A stretch of DNA of 64,000 bases, taken from Phallusia fumigata. Its lineage: Eukaryota > Chordata > Ascidiacea > Phlebobranchia > Ascidiidae. The DNA is taken from NCBI GenBank assembly GCA_008931825.1, contig QXVZ01015760.1, forward strand, positions 1 through 64,000. Direction: 5' to 3'. The notes under the pieces were generated by a model. It was not told where the DNA came from and did no database searches. It worked only from the letters and a program-made list of their open reading frames with translations. The position numbers were made by a program, and so were the translations under genes. Shown in pieces: positions 53,727-64,000 of the stretch; position 1 is the stretch's first letter; each line of letters opens with the position of its first letter.

Positions 53727-56700
53727 TTATGTGGACTCCGAGGTGCTGTCACGGCTGCTGCGCCCGTGACTGGATCGAGGCGAGCCCAAAGTAACGATCT
53801 GCCCACTGGAGGCAGTAGAGGTAGTCGATGGCGGTCCAATCGATCCGCTGCTGCCGTGGTGGCGCCCGAGGACAGCGTGGTCGTGCTGACGATGCGTTAG
53901 ATCAAGCATGGTGACGGCGGCGGCCATTTTATCGTCTTCGCGTATTGCGCCCATTCGTTGTGTCTGAGGTGGTGATGATGTTGGCGAGGGTGGAGGCGAT
54001 GACGTGATGATCTGAGTTGCTGCGATCTGTGTGGACTGCACCTTTTGCAGCTTGCAAGTGTGCAAAATGGCCTGCGATAAAAATATATTCAATGTTATGT
54101 TTTGTTCGTTTTGGAGTGATCACCCTGTGCCATTGACCAGTATGTCTCATGTTTTTAATGCTTTCTCCTCCGCCACTTTTGAATTGTTTTTACTAAAGAA
54201 GTAGGTATATTACCTTAAACAGCAGCGGCAACTTCGCCACATCTGTGTTCAGCATCTTTCCAGCAACGAAACGGATCTCCGGCAAACAAAGCATGAGATC
54301 GCGGAAGCGTTGTGCTCCGTTTGCCGCAGCGTTGCCATTCAACCCCCGACGTTCGACTGATCTCTCCATCGCTCGCATCTCGGTAAAACGCTGACACGCG
54401 TACCAGTATCGCTTGTTGATGTCCTCTACGCGATCCACCTCTTCGAGTCCTTTAATATCTGTTGAGTACAACGAAAATTAAAACTTAATGTTTGTTTGGG
54501 TATTTGGTGGCGAACTGGTGTTTTGAACAGGAGTAAATCACAAGTTGCAAAAAAGTCAGTCCTGAACGTGTTTCGATATAAACTCGATACATAAGTGCTG
54601 AACCGGCTCAAATTCGCACATATGCCAACCTATGAAAATGACCCAAGAGCTAAAATGTGCAAAGTATCAGGCGCAAATTTATCAAAGTTTATTCAGGTAA
54701 CATTTCTCTCATACCGCAACATGGTTTAACCTCAAGATATTTTATTTTTTGCGGCGCCCCTATTTGCATACTCGAAAAACAATACTAAGTTTACACAGTT
54801 GTATGGTTGAGACTATTTTCGGAAACGTTATTGACCATACCTCGACTGCAAAATAGTAAACAACGTGTCAATGCGCGTAGGCCGACTGCACGTTGTGCAC
54901 AAAGGCCTAGACACGAAAAATGCAAATTTACTAACATATTTCGAAAAGTAACATGAGGTCACCTTGCTCACGAAAGAGATATTTAACCTAGATACCACCC
55001 GTTCCCGGTTCTAGGAAATGCATTTGACTTTAATTTCCATACTGCCGAGGAAAGTTTGTTTTGACATTTTCACTTCACAAAGTCAGGCAGACATTTTCCT
55101 ATTAACGTAAGCATGACACCACTGCGCAACACATGTGCCCTTTTCGTGCTGATTTGGCGACAGCACGACATCACTGAATGGCGACAGATTTTTTTTGAAA
55201 ACAACTAACAACAGATTAGCTTGAAAGTCAATTAAGATGTGCCCATAAAATTAGCTTAACCGAGAGAAGCGCAAGTATTGGTTTCGGAGGTAACCGCTAT
55301 TAGCCAATATACTGTCCTAACATACTGGAGGTGATATGCGGTAAGAAGCGTGCGCTTGCAGTACTGTAATATTACAAGAGTGCATTGGAGTTGCGATGAC
55401 AACAGGAAAGGTTGGCGCTCTTCACAGGTGACATACCTCCTACGCCGCTCTTGAAACATTCACGAACCTGGCTTAGTCGTCGTTGTTGCGAAGCCTTGCA
55501 CTTACAGTCTCTTGGCAAGCTTAACGGGGATGGCGTGGGCCAAGTTTTATGTTATTCAGCGCCAAACTAGTGTCCGTCAAAAGTGCACCTATGATATGAC
55601 TAGCGAGTCGTGCGAAAGCATCCCTTTGGCTCACGTCACGTCAGATGTGTACTGCGCCATGCGATAGTTTAACTTAAACTACACGGGATTTTGAGTCGGC
55701 TATATTTAAATTAGGACCATTTTAATTTTCCCGTTAGTTTATCCCGAAACGGCGAGTGGGTAAGACCACGGCGACGCCCCTTCGCGGAAAGCATGAGTCG
55801 CCAGTGATGGACAGAGCACGCGATCGAGACAGAACATGAGAGGCGTCACTGCCCGCTGACCACTGGCCGTTGGAATATGTCGCCTTGCTGCAAGGCCAGA
55901 GCGCATATTGGACCAGGGCCACCATGTCGCAGCATGAAATTTCTCGGAAAGCGACGCGACGTCACAAATCGGATTTTTTTCATCATAATCGAATGGGGGC
56001 TGTAGCGTTCCAGGAAGGACGGATCGGAATACACGCGCCCGTATAAGGAAGGCGTGCTACGGTGGCCAATGCGAACGATAACTAAACTCTGGATGTGGCG
56101 CGGTGAGTAAAGGTGCGCCGCACACGGGTTGACCTCAGCGAAACTGCGAATTCATAGGAATCCGAAAACAAACTTGCCAAAGGTATTTTACATCCCTCAA
56201 AAAACATCGCAATGCCAATGTTTCCAACGATTCACATTCAAAATATAACGCCCTACTATAACGTTTGGATTTAGATTTCCGAAGCATCGCACAGCCAGTT
56301 GCAATTAATCAGCGAAGCATGTTTAAAGTCACCAAAGCCGGGCTTGCGTATTCGTGCATGTGAACATGCCTATATTCGTGCGAAACTGCAACATCATAGG
56401 CGATTTACGACAATCTAAGATCGTGTGTACAAGTCAGCAGCTCTGCTAAATGGCACGGAAATGCGACTGCGTGACAGATCGAAATACCATGCGTTATTTG
56501 GGGCGGGGAGGGCTTCGTGACCGACGTGGCCGAGATCAGACGGAGCTGCGTGACTCGGCAAGTCTTGGTCTTTACCGCCACAAGGAAGACAAAACCGAAA
56601 GACCCGATTGCGACTAATATGGAATCGACAACTTGGACTGTAATTGCGTCGCCATTTTTTTAATTGCCTAGTGCGTGATCATTGTTGGAAATTAAATTAA

Positions 56701-59700
56701 CACGCGTGTTATTTGTTTTTTACTTCCGTGACTCTATGTGGAATGCACACTTCTAACGTTTTTATGCACAAGCTTAATGCAGTCAGCCATTTACGCGTTG
56801 TATTTAGGAGATCAAAACAGCTTTCACTCCTTCCACTGTATACAAAGTAGAACTTTTATCAAATTCTGTTTTTGACGATATAAAAATTATTTTATACGTT
56901 CAAGCTTGGTAAAAACCTAAATCGACCTGACGCATAAGGGCTTGGGTGATTAAAAGAGTGAGTCAAATTAAACCGTGTAAATGAGCGGAAATGGCGTAAT
57001 GATAATGTGCTTGAAGACGTATTGCAACACATAAAGCAAAAGCCTCTGTCACGTGATAATTTGCCCCGAGAGGTGACTAAATAGGCCCAGGCTAAGTCGC
57101 TGACGTCACGGGTGCATGACAATGATGCAGTTAAACAAACAAACCTTGGTTAAGAAAGTTGATGACTTTCATAATGACGTATTCCTCCTTGTCGATGTGC
57201 AGATGCGAAAACTTTTGATATAAATACGTCATACGTTCAAGAATCTCCATTTCATAATCAGTGAACCTGTAAATGTTGAAGAACATCACTGTAAGATCAT
57301 GTGGTCTGACTTTATAAGAAACACGATCTCTAATCTGGCAATTCGGCGAACGCAAATCCGTATTTTTAAAACATTACACATACACTTGCATGCCACACAA
57401 GCATTCGTATTTACAACAAAACAACCTTTCTCAAAAAAGACTCGTTAGAAGACACAAGATTCCAATGCGATTTGTGGTTTGTTTCGCAATAGGTCACAAT
57501 ATACTCGCTCATACGGTTGTTCATTTTACAAGACACATGAACATGTTGCTGGTTTCGATATTAACATCTTGTTGTTACTTTATTACAACGCTCACATATA
57601 CTTGCGCGCGACCATCGCTCAGTCGTTTTAAAGCACAGTGCTTGTGGAGGGTGACAATGGCGTTTCCCGGAGCAGAACCTAGGTTTCTATCCATCTAAAC
57701 TGCGGGCGGAAATTTCTCAATTTGCGCCTCTCCGCGTCCGTTCTCTATTATTAGCTGGAGGCAATCCAACTCCGCCCGAACTTTGTAACCGACCGTGGTG
57801 CTCAAGGTTAGATAAACTGAAACTTAACGCAACCTTGCGCATCACCGGACGTCGATGGTCATTGTTTTGAGGTGGTTAAGTGTCGCAAGCAGCAGGAAAT
57901 GGTCGGCACATGAATACTCGTGATGGTCACATGCATTTTGATAGGCGCGCAGAGCCGTATGTTTTGTAAACAAAACACAATAAGCGCGCAGTTGTCTATG
58001 CTGTTTCCGGTGCTCGCATCCCGACTTTGGCACTGCATGCTACATGGATTTAGTTATCTGGGTGCGCCAACCTTTAACCCAGGGCATTCATTAAGTGCAT
58101 TGTACGCGTTTTTGAGCTGTATAGTCATGTTTAACAAGAAGCAGCGGCTTTCCACGACTAGTCGCTTGGTAGTGTTTTCACCAGCCCTTTATATTGCCTT
58201 TATAGAGCATATTTTGAAACAAAATTTATAAATAGAATTTATATTTACATCTTAACAGTTTTGAGTATAAAAACATCTCCTTACCGCGAAAGTTCCTCGC
58301 TGTCGGGAACGTATCTCGATGTGATATCAGCCAAATCACCGAACAGCTGCTCCTCATGCACACAAAGGGCAGCCAGCAAAATAATCTCAGCCCACGTTGT
58401 GCTCAATAAAGTTGTGTGATCTGATACGACAAAATAAAACAAAGCTTAGCACAAGTACAAGGAAATACGGGTAAACACTATGACGTATATGGATAGTAAA
58501 ATCTAAAAAGATGCACTAAAATATTTGCAGTATCCACACAACACAAAAAAGCTGAGAGTTTTACAAGATAAAGTACGATTTTTCACTAAACCTACATCCT
58601 TCAGACGTGAAATATTATCGTCTTCCGGTAAAACGTCAGTGCTCCATAGCGGCAAGCGAGTTCATTGGCATAATTGGTCAGAAAACGGCAAATGTTAGGA
58701 CATTTCTACAGCGGTTTGCCACAAGCGAAATTTCAAACGAGTTTTTAAGCAGGCCTTAGCAATTTGTAATGAGCTGACAATGACTAGGCGCGGGCGCATT
58801 TGAAAAATGATTAGGGACGGTGCTGGTGCCAGCAGCGAAGTGGAAACCACGCCGGTTAAGGGGATTTACGAGTCTTCCATGATATACCGTTGATTTATGG
58901 CCTTTGTCAAGTTTGCCTGTGAGCACTGCGACTAATTACCTTAATCTGCAGCCAAATGCCGTTTCGCTATTTTAAAACTAACCAAAGCCGCATGTTACTG
59001 CATTAAAGAACGTAACGGTTAGAAAGGCTGTCAACGGTGCTCTAGCTAAGCTGCGAAAAGCAAAAATCGTGCTTTAGTTAATGTTTTTCAAGGAAATTCG
59101 CCATGGGACATGAAACGGTAGGCAAAACATACGCACTGCCACTGGTATTGTTAGGGTCTGTGCCATGTAACACAAAGCTAGTTTTAGACGAAACAAGTAG
59201 GAATAGGGCATGTTCGGAGCACTACTGGTGCAACATGACACCGTGCTGGACCGTGTGCGGCTAAGGGAAACACTGCGAACAACCGCTGGACTTTATAAAT
59301 GACCAAAACCTTTTATGGAGATGCTGTCGAAGAAGGGAAGCTTTTTGATCCAAACGATTTGTCTGTACAACATCTCATCGGCAACTTTGCATAGGAATCC
59401 AAAAAGTTGACCCTGAGAAGAAAATAAGTCACGTAAGAAAAAGATATGTTATAGAAACTAACAACTGCAAAACTTGCACGTTTCCTTTCGGCCACTTCAC
59501 TTAGAGATTACAATAAAAAGGGGTAACTACTTATAATAAAATAAAAGAATAAAAGGGTAAAAATAAAAAAGTAACTACTTCGGTCCGTAAAGAACAGAGC
59601 GGGACCTTGGTCCAAAGGTCGAAACCCGCGTTTTGTTCACAAAAACTTTGTTGTTCATAAAATCGTTAACGGGTTTAAGAAAATGTTGATACATCTCAAC

Positions 59701-62700
59701 TTGGTGTTAAAAAAAATCTGTCCAGAAGTAGTGGAAAAACAAACCTTTGAGATCGGACCCTCGCTGGGAACCTGGTCAACGTTTATCGACGACAGCGCGT
59801 CGACGTCTTCAGCCATGACAAGTTGTTCGACCAAGTTGCCGCTTGTCAACTCAGACGCGGGTTCTGGAGATCGATTTCTGAATCAAACAATTGCACATTA
59901 GCTTTGCATATTGTTAGGCCACTATGATGCTAAGTCCGTGTATTCGAGGAAACACGCCAGACATAACTTGCACGGAAGGTTTGACCCTTTAACTTGTGCA
60001 TTTGAATACTACCAGGGTCATTGAATATGATCGTGCTGCCTGCATTCCCCGTTGTGTGTATGTTTACGCTGTACAATATATCGTATAACCAGGCTCGTGG
60101 AATCGACATAATGGCCTGTGGAGAACGCTCCCATTTCGTAACGTTAGCATCCATTCATAAATACTGGACGTTCCCACGATATGCAACACTAGGCGTATAT
60201 GGGGTATCGGCCGTAGGTCCGGATGCTTTATGCGAGAGGACCATCACGCATCTCATGTCAGGCGGTAACGACGAGCAGGAAGGACGTTTCGACTTCCCTT
60301 TATCAAGTCGTAAGCAACACAGCTAAATTATTGCTGGGGGTTGTGCACTTTTTCGAAAGCCATAAAGTATTGCCTGGAAAACGTACGGGTATCCTCTCGT
60401 ACGCGCCTGCCTTCGTAAGTTTTGTAAATATACGCAACAAACTGTTGACATGCAAGCTCGCTGATGGTTGGTTGGGCTATAGTGAGATAGCGTCATGCCG
60501 TATAACTATTTTAATTGGTCAAATGAAAAAATGCCTGCACAAAGCCGCCTTGCATGTTAAAATTTTAACTCTGGGGCTGGATTGCTGGATATGCAGTTAT
60601 TATACAAACCAAAACGTATGGCGTGTTTACGAGTTAGCCACGGCAAACCTGTTTACTTACTTGGTCATTTGGTTTTGTTGCATTGTATATTGGCTTATGT
60701 GTGGAGGTAGATGGTATCCTGTCATTCCTGTGTAGTACGGATTGTCCCTGTATGAAAAAAGGCTTTGGTTAATAAGTACAACGTCAAATAAATCTGGGTC
60801 TAACTGTCCACCCGATCTGTCACGATTTTTCTGACAAGGGCAAGTGTTCGCAATTACGAAAGGATAGTTGTGACATGAATATTTATAAAATTGCCTAATA
60901 GCACGCTTTGCAGTAAATGCACAATGTACCACAATTAATATCGGCCATATTAAGTAGTTTAGGACATAATATTTTGTTTTTTTGCGCAGAACAAATGGTT
61001 TGAACTATTCATTTAATAATATAGCAGCGCGTACCTTAATTGAGCGCCAGCGATGGAAGGCACGAATTGTGANAGAATAGTTGTGACATGAATATTTATA
61101 AAATTGCCTAAAAGCACGCTTTGCAGTAAATGCACAATGTACCACAATTAATATCGGCCATATTAAATAGTTTAGGACATAATATTTTGTTTTTTTGCGT
61201 AGAACAAATGGTTAGAACTATTCCATTAATAATATAGCAGCGCGTACCTTAACTGAGCGCCAGCGATGGAAGGCACGAATTGTGATTGAGCGTTAGCACC
61301 GACCAACAGGTTGCGTGCTGTCATGGGAATGCCTGAAGAAACGTTTGGCCCGCGAAAGCCGTTCAGCAATGGCGACGACGCCGTACTGGAGTTGATCGAG
61401 TTCGCGGCGTTTTGATTTACCGCCCCCGGGGGAAGATACGGCAAAAAGCTGGGATGACTTCCGTGTGTTAAGGACGGGAAGGGATTGCCCGAGTGATCCA
61501 TGTTCATTGACATCTGTTGTTGCTGTTGATGCTGTTGCTGTTTTTCCTCTTCCTCAAAGTCCTTGCCAGAGAGGATTCTCTCGATTTCCTCGTCCGAAAT
61601 CTGTACATGAACATGGATTGGAATCAAAATGGCGTGCCTAGTGTGGACCGCTGGACGTGTAGGCAAAACAGGCCATTGCGCAGATAAGCCAGGGAAACAG
61701 CGATTGTAAAGTCGTATCACACTGAAATTTTCAAACCAGCGGTGCAAAGTTGGAAGCCATACGTGGGAGGCCTACATGACAAACTCGCCTGCATTGGTAG
61801 TAAATACGTTCACAAAGAAAAAGTGCGTAAAAAACGAAGCTGAAAACGTTAGAACAACATCTGTCTACGTAGGCGCTCCAGGTTCCACGCATCCCGTATG
61901 CTAACAGTCATGCGCTGGCATCCGCTCAGAAGCGTTGCTTATGGTAGTGACTTGGTGAAATTTGATCGGGCCGGCGGTCGTGGGGTGACCGTACGGGAGA
62001 AACGCAGCACAGTTGACGCAACTTAAATCGGGTTACGATTGTTACGCAAGCGACCTGTCATCGCACGCTCGTAGCCCGCGCATCCTGCTCTGGGCATTGT
62101 TAGTGGCCTTGGAAAGAAAAAGCAAGAACGGGGATGTGAGAAGTTGCCGAAAACCCGGTGATGGGCAGAAACTGTGTCTCGAAAGCGAGTTGCATCTTAT
62201 ACGAGACGTGGCATTGCAACACATCGTAGTAAAATTTTCCGGATACTGTCATGTCACTTACGCCTATGCGGCAAAATTGTAGCACAATAACAAGGAAAAA
62301 TTAGTAAAATTATCGCACTTGAGGAAACGCACTATCCGCTTCTTTTTCACACAGCTGGTAACAGCGCCTTGACGGGGAGCAGGATTTCCACAAGCCCTTT
62401 TTTGCATATTGTCCGATGACTAATACTCCAACAATGAAGTTGCTACTAAGATACAACTTACTTGTACTGGTCCAATGCTCTTGTTGCGTCCACCTGGCAT
62501 TCCGTCCTCTCGAATCGCTACAAAGACAATGTACAAAAGTTTTAAGGTCGGTTTCGATCTCGCAAAGGTCATACATGGTATTGTGGAAGATCGAAGAAAC
62601 AAAAGATGTGCTTAAACTTTACCTAGCACAACGGTTCGGTATGTTTATGTAGAAGCATGGACGCGAATACGGTGTCAGGCTACAGCAAGGGCACGCAAAG

Positions 62701-63135
62701 GGTCACGTTAAACGGCGAGCTTTAAATAACACGATGACGCCTTAAGGGCACACTGGCCTTTGTCGCGTGAATGATCAAGTGTTTCGTCATGGGCGTTTTG
62801 AAAGGTCGAACCCACGGTCGCTTTTTCAATAAGCGATAACAAAATGTCGCCATTTACACAGGCAAATGACCAATTATGCTGCGTCACATGGAAGGGCATC
62901 TCACCTTTGCGATTCATCCCCATTTGAAGGCACTTGAGCAGGCGACAAAACTGGCAGCGGTTGCGTTGTTTTCGCGACATCACGCAGTTTTTGCTGCGCG
63001 TACAGCGGTACACGCGCTTGTTGCAGATGCTGCGCTTGAAGAAGCCTTTGCATCCTTCGCACGAAATGATGCCGTAATGCAATCCGGTTGCCTTGTCGCC
63101 ACAGATCAGACAACTCTTCACCTCCTTGCCATCTT
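53727..63135 (-). CDS. NR6A1: Orphan nuclear receptor GCNF, 5' end not seen
   Basis: GCNF is a DNA-binding repressor, known in vertebrates to silence Oct4 by binding TCAAGGTCA direct repeats with zero spacing. Exons on the minus strand: 62905-63135 (DNA-binding domain [52 protein letters not shown]), 62462-62517 ([19 protein letters not shown]), 61248-61600 ([20 protein letters not shown] and a Gln-rich, Ser/Pro-rich hinge), 59745-59877, 59310-59412 ([19 protein letters not shown]), 58285-58420 ([15 protein letters not shown] and [11 protein letters not shown]), 57145-57266, 54214-54458 ([17 protein letters not shown] and [16 protein letters not shown]) and 53727-54071. All junctions keep frame. 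After the ligand-binding domain the protein has an extra tail of about 105 residues rich in Ser, Thr, Pro and Gly. The N-terminal exon or exons were not identified and probably lie past 64000. Confidence 0.95.
54459..57144. other. Large NR6A1 intron
   Basis: I see no second gene in this 2.7 kb intron. Parts near 55.7-56.6 kb are more GC-rich than the surroundings and carry several CpG-containing words, but no recognised element or conserved ORF was found. Confidence 0.4.
57267..58284. other. NR6A1 intron
   Basis: No supported feature was seen in this intron. Confidence 0.4.
58421..59309. other. NR6A1 intron
   Basis: No supported feature was seen in this intron. Confidence 0.4.
59878..61247. 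other. NR6A1 intron containing the assembly duplication
   Basis: Apart from the repeated block described separately, no feature was recognised. ORFs at 60021-60735 and 60657-60932 show no domain. Confidence 0.4.
60864..61284. repeat. Direct duplication around a one-base gap (likely unmerged haplotypes)
   Basis: The roughly 210 bp left of the n at 61073 repeat almost exactly to its right (60864-61072 against 61074-61284), with a few substitutions and single-base indels. The repeat includes the 3' edge of the NR6A1 hinge exon and its GTACGC splice donor on the minus strand. Two contigs ending in overlapping allelic sequence and joined by a single n explain this best. Confidence 0.85.
61601..62461. 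other. NR6A1 intron
   Basis: No supported feature was seen in this intron. Confidence 0.4.
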
Positions 63136-64000
63136 CTGCAAAACAAAAATTGAAACTCAGAACTAACATATTTTCATGATCGTATGACTTTTCATGACCA
63201 TGAACGTATGAAATCCCCAAAAAGAGAAATCCTGTAAATTAATGGGTTAATATACTTAAAAGTATGTCTTGTATTTTATTAGAATTGACTTGGATTTGTG
63301 ATGTAAACAAAAATTCCCAAAAGAGAAAACCTGTATACTAATGCGTTAATGAACATAACGTTTGTCTGTGTATTTTATTTAATTCGATTGGTTTTGTCAT
63401 AATGTTTGCATAAATACTGATGTAGAAAATTTTCGTCGCAGCACGGCGGATTCTATAGTTTAAATTTGCGACATTGAGTAATTCCGATCGAAAAGAGTGT
63501 ACCAAGGTTTCTTATCATGTGCAAGTCATGTCGTGTGCTCGCCCTCGCCTGATACCCTTAGTTTCCGCATGCACGTTTGGACTGAAAATACACGGACGCC
63601 GTTGGTTAACGGGCTTTCCCGCAACTTTGGTACGTGGCGAACAGCAAGCATCAGTAAACCCGGCGGTTAGTCACGAAATAATCCCAGGACCACTTCCTTG
63701 GAGTGGGCGGAGTAATATCAAAAGGTGGAAGGAACAAACATTTCGCCTTATGGACCTCGGCCAATCACAACTGCGCTCTGGTCTTGGGAATTTTCCTTCT
63801 TTCACGAATTGCAGGTGAAGGTTGACGGATGCTCCGCCTGTTGAGCGCAAAGTTTGGAAGCGCATTTTTTATGCCGGCGGCGTTCTAAGAAATATATCCG
63901 CACACCCCATTGGTTGAATAAATGTCATATGCCCCACGTTTGCCTCAACCTGACCTTTACTCGCGTAATATGCAAATTCTAGCCCGTCGATGTGCGAGAG
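63136..64000. other. NR6A1 upstream intron or 5' region at window edge
   Basis: No N-terminal NR6A1 exon was recognised. A near-repeat is visible: AAAAGAGAAATCCTGTAAATTA near 63220 and AAAAGAGAAAACCTGTATACTA near 63317 begin two similar stretches of about 80-100 bp, suggesting a small tandem duplication. Confidence 0.4.

Noticed and set aside
53929-54150. 73-codon minus ORF overlapping the NR6A1 tail exon
   Set aside because: It is an out-of-frame shadow of the NR6A1 last coding exon and its intron.
60021-60932. Long ORFs in an NR6A1 intron
   Set aside because: No recognised domain or splice support; the AT/GC mix suggests chance.

Overview
This is a 64 kb piece of animal nuclear DNA, almost certainly from an ascidian tunicate such as Ciona. 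The host genes are chordate-like, introns are small (often 50-100 bp), gene spacing is very tight, and some neighbouring genes lie head-to-tail with almost no space between them, as expected of Ciona operons that use spliced-leader trans-splicing. The genus is an inference; no marker fixes the species.

Positions 300-18,200 are a dense block of housekeeping genes. On the minus strand, right to left, are TUBGCP4, XAB2 (SYF1), RPS12, PFDN6 and CDIN1. On the plus strand are an alkaline ceramidase, ODR4 and glomulin (GLMN). KIFAP3 (minus, 18.5-23.8 kb) follows, then a decayed hAT transposon, DDX39B/UAP56 (minus) and COG7 (minus). XAB2 is cut by a one-letter assembly gap at 4344 that hides roughly 400 residues.

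Positions 34,500-51,100 are accessory and fast evolving. They hold a partial copy of the last coding exon of COG7, several small inverted-repeat transposons, an unrecognised single-pass membrane protein (minus, 36.8-39.3 kb), and a tandem cluster of secreted or membrane-anchored proteins built from trypsin-inhibitor-like (TIL) cysteine domains (plus, 43.5-51.0 kb). The TIL cluster shows recent duplication, an apparent gene-conversion tract and a clean transposon insertion with a paralogous empty site.

Positions 53,700-63,135 hold the orphan nuclear receptor NR6A1/GCNF (minus), spread over large introns. Its N-terminal exon or exons lie beyond the right edge or were not recognised. A second one-letter gap at 61,073 joins two nearly identical copies of one exon edge, probably unmerged haplotypes.

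The strongest candidates for something new are a duplicated coding exon pair in KIFAP3 separated by only 31 bp (predicted mutually exclusive splicing of the kinesin-2 adaptor N-terminus), and the TIL-domain cluster. Exon borders were read by eye from splice consensus, reading frame and family alignment from memory, so individual borders may be off by a few bases.
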